From a bacterium (GTDB lineage Bacteria > Planctomycetota > UBA1135 > UBA2386), in the NCBI GenBank assembly GCA_024743115.1, contig JANSXC010000003.1:372001-436000 (forward strand): a stretch of DNA of 64,000 bases, written 5' to 3'. The notes below the pieces were generated by a model. The model saw only the letters and a list, made by a program, of their open reading frames with translations. It was not told the origin of the DNA and did no database searches. Below, piece after piece: positions 8,969 through 17,132 of this stretch. Within the stretch, counting starts at the first letter, position 1; each line of letters begins with the position of its first letter. The position numbers and the translations under genes were made by a program.

Positions 8969-9862
8969 GTGTCCTATCGCGTTCAGCTGCCGGTGTTCTC
9001 GGGCCCAATGGATCTGCTCCTGCACCTGGTGCGGCAGCAGGAAGTCGACATTCACGAGGTTTCGCTGGCGCGGATCCTCGACGACTACCTCGGGCACCTG
9101 AAGGTCCTGCAGCAGCTCGATCTCTCGGACATCGGCGACTTCGTCGTCATGGCGAGCACGCTGATGGAGATCAAGTCGCGCGAGCTGCTGCCGAACGAGA
9201 CGGTGGAGATCGAGGAGGAACTCGATCCGCGTGACGACCTCATCCGCCGCCTGCTCGAGTACAAGCGCTACCGCGATCTCAGCCGCCAGCTCGAGGTGCG
9301 GTCGGACCGGCGGGCGCAGATGACGCCGCTCGTGCTGACCAAGCCTGCCGAGCTTCAGGAGCCCGACGACGACGACCAGCTCGACCTCGGCGACGTCGGT
9401 ATCTGGGACCTGACCTCGGCGTTCGCTCGCCTGCTCGAAGAGATCGGCCAGCAGGGCACGATGGAGATCGAGGTCGAGAAGCGCGATGTCGGCTTCTACA
9501 TCGACGAGATGCTCGGCAAGTTCCGCAAGCAGCGCGAGCTGCCGTTCTCCGCGATCTTCAACAAGTCGGCCGGCCGCTACGGCCTGATCGGGGCGCTGCA
9601 GGCCTGTCTCGAGATGATGAAGCAGGGCTACCTGCGCGCCGTCCAGGAACAGTGCTTCGACGAGATCCAGCTGGCTTTCACGGGCGACCCGGCGGTCAGT
9701 GCGGACCAGATCATGGCCGGTGTGGAAGCCGACGAAGTGGCCGAGCAGGAGCGGCAGGAACTCGCGGCCGAGGCCGAGGCGGCCGACGAGGCGCGGGTCG
9801 AGGGGGAGCTTCAAGCTGACGGCGATGGCGATGGCGATGGCGACGGCCAGCAGGGCAGCTGA
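8969..9862 (+). CDS. scpA: Segregation and condensation protein A
   Basis: A 297-residue kleisin subunit of the bacterial SMC-ScpAB condensin, acting on the nucleoid. The N-terminal signature FSGPMDLLLHLVRQQEVDI binds the SMC neck. A conserved helical stretch follows (LDLSDIGDFVVMASTLMEIKS), then a winged-helix-like C-terminal region with SAIFNK. It starts with GTG. The C-terminal ~30 residues are an acidic tail ending in a run of Asp-Gly repeats encoded by a short GATGGC tandem repeat (about 9820-9845), probably disordered. No scpB is adjacent. Confidence 0.9.
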   Translation: MSYRVQLPVFSGPMDLLLHLVRQQEVDIHEVSLARILDDYLGHLKVLQQLDLSDIGDFVVMASTLMEIKSRELLPNETVEIEEELDPRDDLIRRLLEYKRYRDLSRQLEVRSDRRAQMTPLVLTKPAELQEPDDDDQLDLGDVGIWDLTSAFARLLEEIGQQGTMEIEVEKRDVGFYIDEMLGKFRKQRELPFSAIFNKSAGRYGLIGALQACLEMMKQGYLRAVQEQCFDEIQLAFTGDPAVSADQIMAGVEADEVAEQERQELAAEAEAADEARVEGELQADGDGDGDGDGQQGS

Positions 9863-10006
9863 CGCCAATCGGTTGCGTTCCCCCGCGTGACGCGCGATTC
9901 CCCAGCCGCGATTCCCAGAAATCGGCGGGAGGTGTCCAATCTCGGATCGTCCGTCAGTCATCGGGTGTCCCAGACCAGCAGAACCCAACCCGACCAAGGA
10001 GCGATC

Positions 10007-10345
10007 ATGCCCAACTATCTGTGTATCCAACGAAGCCAGCCCGGACGCGGGGGGTGTGACGAGCCCTCGCCAGCTCGAATGGAAGAGCTCTACGCCGTGT
10101 TCCAAGCCTGGAAGGACAAGTTCCAGGACAAGATCATCGACATGGGGGGCAAGCTCGGCGGCGGCCGGGTCGTCACCTCCGATGGCGAAACGGACGGGCC
10201 ATTCGTGGAGGCGAAAGAGGTCGTTGGCGGATTCATGATCGTCGCGGCGGATAGCCTGGCGGAGGCGATCGAAGTCGTGCGCGAGTCCCCCGGCGTCGTG
10301 ATGCCCGGCTCGAGCGTCGAGGTCCGCGAGATCAGCACGCCTTGA
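10007..10345 (+). CDS. YCII/DGPF domain protein
   Basis: A 112-residue single-domain protein of the YCII (DGPF) family: MPNYLCIQRS at the N-terminus, then DGETDGPFVEAKEVVGGFMIV containing the diagnostic DGPF, then a final beta-alpha unit. The ATG at 10007 has a Shine-Dalgarno sequence (AAGGAG, 9996-10001). Its stop overlaps the TTG start of the ECF sigma gene (TTGA). Such DGPF genes are the hallmark partners of ECF42 sigma factors and are thought to be their targets; their biochemical role is not established. Confidence 0.85.
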   Translation: MPNYLCIQRSQPGRGGCDEPSPARMEELYAVFQAWKDKFQDKIIDMGGKLGGGRVVTSDGETDGPFVEAKEVVGGFMIVAADSLAEAIEVVRESPGVVMPGSSVEVREISTP

Positions 10346-11580
10346 CCGAAGCGCCGCTGGCGGAGCACTTCTTCCGTCACGAATACGGTCGACTCGTTGC
10401 GACCTTGACGCGGCGGATCGGTGTGCAGCATCTCGCGGACATCGAGGATGCCGTGCAGACCGCTCTGATGGCGGCCCTCGAATCGTGGACGATCTCCGGT
10501 CGGCCCGAGCGTCCAGCCGCCTGGCTCTTTCGGGTGGCTCACAACCACGTTCTGGGCGAGTTGGCCAACCGTGCTCGCCACCGTCGCCTTCTGGAGGAGA
10601 ACGCGGCGGCGAAGCGCGCCGTGGCGGAACAGGGTTCTGACGCTTCCGTGGCCGAGGCGGCCGAAGACCTGCTCCGCTTGCTCTTCGTCTGTTGCGACGA
10701 GTCGATTCCAGTTGATTCGCAGCTCGTGCTGGCGCTCAAGACGCTCTGCGGTTTCGGCATTCGAGAGATCGCGCAGCGCTTGTTCACCAGCGAAGCAAAC
10801 GTCTACAAGCGTCTTGGCCGGGCGCGGAAACGCCTGCGTGAGTTGCCACCACCCACATCACGGGAGTTGGTCGACGAGCAGTACTCGGCGCGACTCCCGG
10901 CTGTCACCAAGGTGCTGTACCTCCTGTTCACGGAGGGTTACCTGTCCCTGGATGGCGAGGTGGCGATCCGCCGGGAGCTTTGTGATGAGGCCATTCGGTT
11001 GGCGACCATTCTCGTCGAACATCCGGTTGGCAGGACGCCGGAGGCGCTCGCGCTGCTGGCTCTGATGCACCTGCACGCAGCCCGGATGACGGCCCGCCAG
11101 GATGGTTCGGGTGGGCTTCTGCTGCTCGAAGAGCAGGACCGTGGACTCTGGGATGGGCAGATGATCGCAGTTGGACTGCGATGGCTGGCCGAGTCCGCGC
11201 GCGGCGAGGTGTTCTCCCGCTATCACGCCGAGGCCGGGATCGCGGCGGAACACTGTCTTGCCCGGTCGTTCGGCGAGACGCGATGGGCCAAGGTGGTGGA
11301 GTGCTATGAACTGCTCGAGCAGGTCGCTCCCTCCGCGATTCACCGGCTGAACCGCGCCGTGGCGGTTGCCGAGTGGCGGGGACCTGCTGCGGGGCTCGCC
11401 GTTCTCGACGGGTTCGAGCCGCCCAAATGGTTGGCTGGTTCCTACCTCTGGGCAGCTGTGCTCGCGGACCTGCATCGGCGCGCGGGCCACACGTCGGCGG
11501 CGGTTCACCACCGGCAGGTGGCCCTCGAGTCGGCTCCCACCGACGCCGTGAGACGTTTGCTGCGGCGCCGTCTCGGCTGA
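10342..11580 (+). CDS. ECF42-type RNA polymerase sigma factor
   Basis: A 412-residue sigma factor. Sigma region 2 lies at about residues 10-85 (DIEDAVQTALMAALESW, RPAAWLFRVAHNHVL), and region 4 at about residues 105-170 with a helix-turn-helix (REIAQRLFTSEANVYKRLGRARKRL). A long C-terminal extension of about 230 residues is rich in helical TPR-like repeats (LALLALMHLHAARM, RLNRAVAVAEW). This extension and the overlapping DGPF gene define the ECF42 group, which has no classical anti-sigma factor. The start is TTG, overlapping the previous stop, so the two genes are translationally coupled. Confidence 0.88.
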   Translation: MTEAPLAEHFFRHEYGRLVATLTRRIGVQHLADIEDAVQTALMAALESWTISGRPERPAAWLFRVAHNHVLGELANRARHRRLLEENAAAKRAVAEQGSDASVAEAAEDLLRLLFVCCDESIPVDSQLVLALKTLCGFGIREIAQRLFTSEANVYKRLGRARKRLRELPPPTSRELVDEQYSARLPAVTKVLYLLFTEGYLSLDGEVAIRRELCDEAIRLATILVEHPVGRTPEALALLALMHLHAARMTARQDGSGGLLLLEEQDRGLWDGQMIAVGLRWLAESARGEVFSRYHAEAGIAAEHCLARSFGETRWAKVVECYELLEQVAPSAIHRLNRAVAVAEWRGPAAGLAVLDGFEPPKWLAGSYLWAAVLADLHRRAGHTSAAVHHRQVALESAPTDAVRRLLRRRLG

Positions 11581-11589
11581 CTGACCGGG

Positions 11590-12696
11590 CTACTGGCCTT
11601 CGGCCACGACCGCCATCGCCTCGGCCTCCTGCTCCATCCGTTCGACCATGCGGAACTGCACCCTGGCGCGGTCGAGGTTGTGGCCGTCGCGGTGGACCTT
11701 GAAGTAGGTGTCGCCGGCGAGATGGTCGGCGAGGAAGCGCAGGCCGATCGTGTAGGTGACGAGGCGTGCGGCGAACGGCATGAGTTCGATCTCGCGCTTG
11801 CTCAACGTGCCGCCGGTGCCAGTGAGGTAGCCGTCGACGAGCGCGCGGTAGAGCGTCTGGTCGGTGCCGACCTTGTCGAGGTCCTGTTCGTCCTCGTCGC
11901 TGGTCGCGGCGGTGAAGCGGACGAGGTCGCCGAAGTCGTAGAGCGCGTAGCCCGGCATGCAGGTGTCGAGGTCGACGATGCAGCGGGCTTGGTCGGTGGT
12001 GTTGCAGAACAACACGTTGTTGAGCTTGGTGTCGCCGTGCACGGTGCGCTGCGGGATCTCGCCGCGTTTCAGCAGGTCGTCGATCACGAACGCCATTTCA
12101 TGACGGGTCTGTGCGAAACGGATCTCGTCGACGCAACCGGTCGCGCGGTTGCGCGGGTCCTCGGCGAGTGCGTCCTCGAACTGCTGCAGTCGGTGCGGCG
12201 TGCTGAAGAAGCGCGGTAGCGTCTCGCGCAGTGAGGTGGCGTCGAGGTCCGCGAGCTGCGCCTGGAACCAGCCGAACGCGCGAGCCGCCTCGAAGGCCTG
12301 CTGGGGATCCTTGCAGTGGTCTTGGCTCGTCGTGCCCTCGATGAACGAGTAGGTGCGCCACTGGCCGCTGTCACAAACCAGATAGGACCGCTGCTCGCGC
12401 GTCGGCACGAGGTCCATGACCCGGAACCCGTCGAGCGTGTCGGCGCCGGCCATCTTGCGGCGCAGGTGACGGCTCACCATCTCGATGTTGTGCATCACGG
12501 CCGGGATGTCGTGAAACACCTTGTCGTTCATGCGCTGGTGCAGATACCGGCGCGGGCCGTCGTGCTGCGACCAGGTCGAAACGAACGTGTCGTGGATGTG
12601 CCCGCGCTGCAATGGCTGCACAGAGACGAGGCGACCCTCGATCGCGAACTGGTTCGCGGCGGCCTGGATCGGTTCGAGTGCGAACCCGTCGGTCAT
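11590..12696 (-). CDS. APH-family sugar kinase, NahK-like
   Basis: A 368-residue protein of the aminoglycoside-phosphotransferase/choline-kinase fold. It has the catalytic Brenner motif HGDTKLNNVLF and the metal-binding DLDT, plus an N-terminal lobe with FVSTW and RRYLHQRMN. The pattern resembles N-acetylhexosamine 1-kinase (NahK) and relatives, which phosphorylate GlcNAc/GalNAc at C1. The ATG at 12696 overlaps the stop of the upstream HIT gene (ATGA). Together with the GalT-like gene it could form a hexosamine or galactose salvage unit. The substrate is an inference; other small-molecule kinases of this fold are possible. Confidence 0.65.
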   Translation of the reverse strand: MTDGFALEPIQAAANQFAIEGRLVSVQPLQRGHIHDTFVSTWSQHDGPRRYLHQRMNDKVFHDIPAVMHNIEMVSRHLRRKMAGADTLDGFRVMDLVPTREQRSYLVCDSGQWRTYSFIEGTTSQDHCKDPQQAFEAARAFGWFQAQLADLDATSLRETLPRFFSTPHRLQQFEDALAEDPRNRATGCVDEIRFAQTRHEMAFVIDDLLKRGEIPQRTVHGDTKLNNVLFCNTTDQARCIVDLDTCMPGYALYDFGDLVRFTAATSDEDEQDLDKVGTDQTLYRALVDGYLTGTGGTLSKREIELMPFAARLVTYTIGLRFLADHLAGDTYFKVHRDGHNLDRARVQFRMVERMEQEAEAMAVVAEGQ

Positions 12697-13022
12697 CGCA
12701 GTGGCTCTCCGGAATTGACGTGGAAGTGCAGGTGCTTGCTGTCCTGGTAGCGGCCGAGGTTGGTCAGAACGCGAGCGGCACCGTGTTCTCGTTCGACCCC
12801 TGCCGCGACCTGTCGCACGACGGCCAGCAGCCGGTGCAGCAGACCGTCGTCGGCGTCGCCCAGGTCCGTCAGCGACGGCACGTGCGACTTGGGGATCACG
12901 ACGATGTGCACGGGCCAGAACGGCCGCGTGTGGTGGTAGGCGAGGATGTCCTCGGTCTCGGCGACCACGTCGACGGATGTGCGCCCGTTGAGCACTTCGT
13001 CGCAGTAGAAGTCCGAGGTCAT
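12693..13022 (-). CDS. HIT family hydrolase
   Basis: A 109-residue histidine-triad protein with the catalytic triad KHLHFHV (His-x-His-x-His) near the C-terminus and the upstream PFWPVHIVVIPKSHVPSL typical of Hint-branch HIT proteins. These hydrolyse nucleoside phosphoramidates or dinucleotide polyphosphates. It overlaps the NahK-like kinase gene by 4 nt and follows the GalT/HIT-like gene after a 78-bp gap, so the three probably form one operon. The position suggests a role in nucleotide-sugar or nucleotide by-product turnover. Confidence 0.85.
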   Translation of the reverse strand: MTSDFYCDEVLNGRTSVDVVAETEDILAYHHTRPFWPVHIVVIPKSHVPSLTDLGDADDGLLHRLLAVVRQVAAGVEREHGAARVLTNLGRYQDSKHLHFHVNSGEPLR

Positions 13023-13100
13023 CAGGGCATCGAACGCGGGTTCGGCGCTGCAAACAAGTCGCAGTTCGTTCCCGCGGTCGTCGATACGGTGCGCAGCGAT

Positions 13101-13904
13101 TCAGATCGCGGGCCGGCCCGCCGCCACGAGCGCGCGTTCGAGATCCGTGCCCGTTGCCGATCGGAACGGCGCTTCCTCGACGTAGCACCAGCGACCCCAG
13201 AGCTCGGCCGCGCCGAGCGCGAACGGAAAGTGCGGCGCCGGAATCTCGATCGAGCGCGGCAGGGACCACGCCGTGTCATCGACGATACAAACGTTGGTCG
13301 CCGCGCAGAGGCGGCTCGCGGCGAGCTCGGTCAAGGCCATCGCGAGTTGCTGGGGGTCGGCACTGCGCAGTCCCAGAACGCAGCACGGCAGTTCCTTGCT
13401 GACGACCTCGACACCGGCCCGGAGAGCAGTGGGCAGCTCCAGCGGTGGCGTCGTGACTACGCGTTCGGCGAGGCCCGGCAGGAAGTCGAGCCGTTCGGGT
13501 GTGAGATGCAGATGGGCCCATGCGATGGTCGCTGCCGCGCCGATCGTGTTGGCGAGCACGGTGCCGTTCGTGGCGCGGCCCCACTCGATCGCGGCGGTCC
13601 ACAGCGCCGCGTCGGGTTCACGCCGCGGTTGCCGGGGCCACAGCAGGCGTTGCTGCTCTGCGAACGGATACTTGTTGGGCGTCAGCGCCAGATCGTCGTC
13701 CCGCCACAAGGACTCGGTGGCAACGATGCGTCGGGCCGGACTCGCGGCGAACGCAGGGCGGCCGCGGTCCACGCGACCCTGGCGCTGGCCGCGCTCGGGC
13801 ACGAAGGCGAGTTCGACCGGCGCGCCGAAGACCTCGAGCGTGCGCGTAGCTGCCGGTGCGAACGGGGCCAGGCTGTCGTCGGGCGTGCTCGGCAGTCGGC
13901 TCAC
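13101..13904 (-). CDS. GalT/HIT-fold nucleotidyltransferase-like protein
   Basis: A 267-residue protein. ALTPNKYPFAEQQ resembles the N-x-(Y/F)-P-(A/F) motif of galactose-1-phosphate uridylyltransferases and ATP adenylyltransferases. IGAAATIAWAHLHLTPERL fits the active-site region of that superfamily (H-x-H). Overall identity to known GalT is low. Its place first in an operon with a HIT protein and a hexose-1-kinase-like protein suggests transfer of a nucleotidyl group to a sugar-1-phosphate. The GTG at 13904 is chosen because the sequence upstream looks non-coding. Function is inferred from two motifs and context. Confidence 0.45.
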   Translation of the reverse strand: MSRLPSTPDDSLAPFAPAATRTLEVFGAPVELAFVPERGQRQGRVDRGRPAFAASPARRIVATESLWRDDDLALTPNKYPFAEQQRLLWPRQPRREPDAALWTAAIEWGRATNGTVLANTIGAAATIAWAHLHLTPERLDFLPGLAERVVTTPPLELPTALRAGVEVVSKELPCCVLGLRSADPQQLAMALTELAASRLCAATNVCIVDDTAWSLPRSIEIPAPHFPFALGAAELWGRWCYVEEAPFRSATGTDLERALVAAGRPAI

Positions 13905-14107
13905 GACCGGTCATGGTGCGCGGCGGCCAGCCGATTCGCAACGCACAGAATGCGTCATGCAACGGTCACTCGAGGGCAGTCGTCACAACGGGCCTTTGCT
14001 CCGCCGGTGGCTGCCCGCTAGCCTGCTTGCCGCGGGCCGGTTTCGGTCCGTGTCGATCGGGCTGGACCCGACCGGAAGTAAACCGCCAGGCCGACAGGTC
14101 CCGAACT

Positions 14108-15040
14108 TTGCGCATCGTCTTTTTCGGTAGCAGTGACTTCGCCATCCCCGCGCTCAAGGCGCTCAAGGAAGGCGGATTCGTGCCAGAACTCGTCGTCACG
14201 AAACCCGACGCGCCGCGTGGTCGCGGTCGCAAGATCTACCCTGCGGATGTCAAACTTGCCGCCGAGGATCTCGAGTTGCCGTTTGCGCAACCGGAGGATC
14301 CGCACGGCGACGAGTTCTTGCAGCAGTTGCGTGATCTGAAGCCCGATCTCGGTGTTGTCGTCTCCTACGGCGTGGTGCTCAAGCCCGAGCTGCTCGAGCT
14401 GCCTGCCAAGGGTCACATCAATGCGCACGCGTCGCTGCTGCCGCTCTATCGCGGCGCGGCGCCGATCCAGCATGCGCTGCGCGATGGCCACAAGGAGACC
14501 GGCATCACGATCATGAAGATCAGCCAGGAGCTCGATGCCGGCGATGTGCTGCTGATGAAGAAGACGCCGATCGAGGCGACGGAAAACAGCGGCCAACTGC
14601 GCACGCGTCTTGCCGAGCTCGCGGGCACCGCGCTGCTCGAGGGGCTCGAGCAGATCCGCGCGGGCAAGGACGAGTACACCCCGCAGGATCACAAGGCCGC
14701 GTCGCGTGCGCCCAAGGTCGAGAAGGAGCACGGCGTCATCGACTGGCAGCTGCCGGCCGTCGAGATCGACCTGCTGGTCCGCGCCATGACGCCCAAGCCG
14801 GGCGCGCAGACGCGCCTCGGGGCCAAGCGCTTCATCGTCATGGAAGGCACCGTGGAGCAGGACCTCTACGGCATGGGCATCCCCGGCGCGCTGCAGTCGG
14901 CGGGCGAAGAAGGCATCCGGGTCTGCACGGGCAAGGACCTCTACCGCATCACGCGGATCAAGCCCGACAACGGCCGCAACATGACGGCTGGCGAGTTCGT
15001 GCGCGGCCATCAGATCGCGCCCGACGCGCGCTTCGGATAG
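14108..15040 (+). CDS. fmt: Methionyl-tRNA formyltransferase
   Basis: A 310-residue enzyme that formylates initiator Met-tRNA. The formyltransferase domain (about 1-190) shows LRIVFFGSSDFAIPALKAL at its start, the catalytic GHINAHASLLPLYRGAAPIQ (Asn, His) and TGITIMKISQELDAGDVL. The C-terminal OB-like tRNA-binding domain follows. The start is taken as the TTG at 14108, because conserved sequence begins at that codon; the frame extends upstream to 13856 with no similarity. rsmB follows after 3 bp, the common bacterial fmt-rsmB arrangement. Confidence 0.93.
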   Translation: MRIVFFGSSDFAIPALKALKEGGFVPELVVTKPDAPRGRGRKIYPADVKLAAEDLELPFAQPEDPHGDEFLQQLRDLKPDLGVVVSYGVVLKPELLELPAKGHINAHASLLPLYRGAAPIQHALRDGHKETGITIMKISQELDAGDVLLMKKTPIEATENSGQLRTRLAELAGTALLEGLEQIRAGKDEYTPQDHKAASRAPKVEKEHGVIDWQLPAVEIDLLVRAMTPKPGAQTRLGAKRFIVMEGTVEQDLYGMGIPGALQSAGEEGIRVCTGKDLYRITRIKPDNGRNMTAGEFVRGHQIAPDARFG

Positions 15041-15043
15041 GCC

Positions 15044-16366
15044 TTGGTCACCGCTCGGGCCGCCGCGCTGCATGCGCTGACCGCGCTGCAGAAGGGCCAG
15101 CAGCAGCGGGTTCGCGAGGCGCTCGACGGCGCGCGTCTGCGTGGCCGCGATCAGGCGTTTGCCTACGAACTCGTGCACGGCGTGCTGCGGCGCGAGCGCC
15201 TGCTCGACCATGTTCTCGCTGGCCTCGCGCATCGCGGTCTCCCGAGTGCGCCGTCGCCGCTGTCGGCACTGCGGCTCGGGGCGTATCAGATCCTGTTCGC
15301 CGATGGGGTGCCGTCGCACGCGGCCGTCGACGAGACCGTCGGGCTCGTGCGCCAGCAGAAGGGGTTCATCAACGCGATCCTGCGGCGTGTCACCGCGTGC
15401 GTTCGAGAACGCGATCGCAACGCACAGCTCGACGAGGTTCGTGAGCTCGCGCTGTCCGGCGACCGCGCGCTGGAACTGCCGGCACCGCTGCCCGCGGACT
15501 TCGCGGAGCGCATCGCGATCGTGCACTCGCTGCCGACGTTTCTCGTGCAGCGTTGGCTGCACGCGCACGACGAGTCCGCGGTGCGGGATATCGCCGCCGC
15601 GACGGTTGCGGTGCCGCGGTTGTGGCTACGACCGATCGGGCCGGGCAGTGACGAGGACGTTGCCGAACTCGCGCAGCACCTCGAACGCGATGGCGTGCAG
15701 ACGCGAGCGGTCGGCGCGGAGGGTCGACGTTCGTTGCAATGGATGGGCGGCGAGTCGCCGTTCGCTGCCACCGCGTTCGCTGCCGGGCGGTTCGTGGTCC
15801 AGGACCCGACCGCTGCAGCTGCGGCGCGCGCCGTGCCGTGCAATCCGGGCGACACCGTCATCGATCTTTGCGCCGCGCCCGGCACCAAGACCGCGCTGCT
15901 CGCGGCGCGCGTTCGGCCGGGCGGCAAGGTGTTTGCGTTCGACGTCGACGAAGTTCGCCGCGGTCGCATTCTCGAGAACGTCGCGCGGCTGCAGCTCGAG
16001 GACGTCGTCGAGGTCGTGACGGACCGCGCGACGCTGCGACCGGCATCGGCGGTGCTCGCCGATGTGCCGTGCTCCAACACCGGCGTGCTCGGGCGGCGGG
16101 TCGAAGTGCGCCGCCGGCTCGACGAGGCTGCGATCGAGCGCCTCGCCGCGGTCCAGCGCGGATTGCTCGCCGACGCTCTCGACCTCGTCGAGCCGGGCGG
16201 GCACGCGATCTACTCGACGTGCTCGATCGAACCCGAAGAGAACGCGGCTGTAGTCGCGGCCGTGCTCGCGGATCGGCCGGGGTGCGAGGTCGTCGACGAG
16301 CAGTTGACGCTGCCGCGCGCGGGCGAGTGCGACGGCGGCTTCCACGCCGTCATTCGCCGCGCCTGA
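15044..16366 (+). CDS. rsmB: 16S rRNA m5C967 methyltransferase
   Basis: A 440-residue RsmB. An N-terminal NusB-like RNA-binding domain spans about residues 1-135 (ARAAALHALTAL, FAYELVHGVLRR). A SAM-dependent methyltransferase domain of the NOL1/NOP2 family follows, with DLCAAPGTKTALLA (motif I), DVPCSNTGVLG (motif IV with the conserved Cys) and YSTCSIEPEEN (catalytic Cys of motif VI). It begins with TTG 3 bp after the fmt stop, so translation is probably coupled. Length is normal for the family. Confidence 0.93.
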   Translation: MVTARAAALHALTALQKGQQQRVREALDGARLRGRDQAFAYELVHGVLRRERLLDHVLAGLAHRGLPSAPSPLSALRLGAYQILFADGVPSHAAVDETVGLVRQQKGFINAILRRVTACVRERDRNAQLDEVRELALSGDRALELPAPLPADFAERIAIVHSLPTFLVQRWLHAHDESAVRDIAAATVAVPRLWLRPIGPGSDEDVAELAQHLERDGVQTRAVGAEGRRSLQWMGGESPFAATAFAAGRFVVQDPTAAAAARAVPCNPGDTVIDLCAAPGTKTALLAARVRPGGKVFAFDVDEVRRGRILENVARLQLEDVVEVVTDRATLRPASAVLADVPCSNTGVLGRRVEVRRRLDEAAIERLAAVQRGLLADALDLVEPGGHAIYSTCSIEPEENAAVVAAVLADRPGCEVVDEQLTLPRAGECDGGFHAVIRRA

Positions 16367-16370
16367 ATCC

Positions 16371-16402
16371 GCGTTTCCCGGCCTTTGCGTGGCGGGAAAC
16401 GC
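16371..16402. repeat. REP-like perfect inverted repeat after rsmB
   Basis: GCGTTTCCCG (16371-16380) and CGGGAAACGC (16393-16402) are perfect 10-bp arms with a 12-nt loop. A related GCGGTTTCCCGGG occurs at about 16481. The following TGATGACGCC resembles the tails of REP/PU elements in other bacteria. It may be an extragenic palindromic repeat and may also end the fmt-rsmB transcript; there is no T-tract. The rest of the 16367-16540 spacer holds no gene. Confidence 0.45.
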
Positions 16403-16540
16403 CCTTGATGACGCCCGGCTCTTCCGGCTGCCCGCGTCGCCGGGTAGAACGCTGCGTCCCCTTGACGCCAGGCGCGGTTTCCCGGGCCGCTGCCGGGCGC
16501 GCCCGCCGACCTGCCAACCCGATTCGCCAGATCCGACCCC

Positions 16541-17122
16541 ATGGCAACCTCCCGACGCTCCTCCTCCTCCAGCTCCCGCCGCAGTTCTTCCAGCTCGGGA
16601 TCCGACTCGTCGCAGGTCATGATCATGGTCGGCGGCGCCGCCGTGGCGATCGTCGTGCTCGTGCTGCTGTTGAGCGGTGGTGGCTCGGATGACGACGACA
16701 ACGGCGGGTCCGGCGACCAGAACGGCGCCGCTGCACCGGCGGCTGCGCCCGAGCAGCCGAAGCGGACACCGTCCGTGGGCACCGGCAATGCGCGCGCAGG
16801 CAAGACGCCGGAGCGGCCGGCGCCGGCGCTGTCACACGAGACGCTCAACAAGCTCGACGAGCTGCTCGCCGAGGCCAAGACGTTCTACAACGAGGGCGTG
16901 AAGGCGAGGAACGATGGCCAGAACACCAAGGCCCGCGAAGCCCAGGCCAAAGCCAAGCAGAAGCTCGATGCCTGGGAGAAGCTCGTCGAAGCCCAGCTCG
17001 AATGGCAGGAGGAGGCCGAGATGGGCGATTGGGCCCAGCCGGCGGAATACGACCTGCTGACGCGGCGCTACCCGAAGTTCTCCAAGCTGCAGAAGTCGGT
17101 GCGCATGGGCGGCGGGAAATAG
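16541..17122 (+). CDS. Ser-rich single-pass membrane protein with coiled coil
   Basis: I do not recognise a family. The 193-residue protein has an N-terminal ~25 residues almost entirely Ser and Arg. One membrane helix follows (VMIMVGGAAVAIVVLVLLL), then an Asp/Gly/Pro/Ala-rich linker to about residue 90. A charged Ala/Lys/Glu helix likely to form a coiled coil spans about 95-155 (NTKAREAQAKAKQKLDAWEK), and the C-terminus contains WAQPAEYDLLTRRYPKF. The isomerase gene begins only 10 bp downstream, so the two probably share a transcript. It could anchor or tether another envelope component. Confidence 0.7.
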   Translation: MATSRRSSSSSSRRSSSSSGSDSSQVMIMVGGAAVAIVVLVLLLSGGGSDDDDNGGSGDQNGAAAPAAAPEQPKRTPSVGTGNARAGKTPERPAPALSHETLNKLDELLAEAKTFYNEGVKARNDGQNTKAREAQAKAKQKLDAWEKLVEAQLEWQEEAEMGDWAQPAEYDLLTRRYPKFSKLQKSVRMGGGK

Positions 17123-17132
17123 CCGATCGGGC

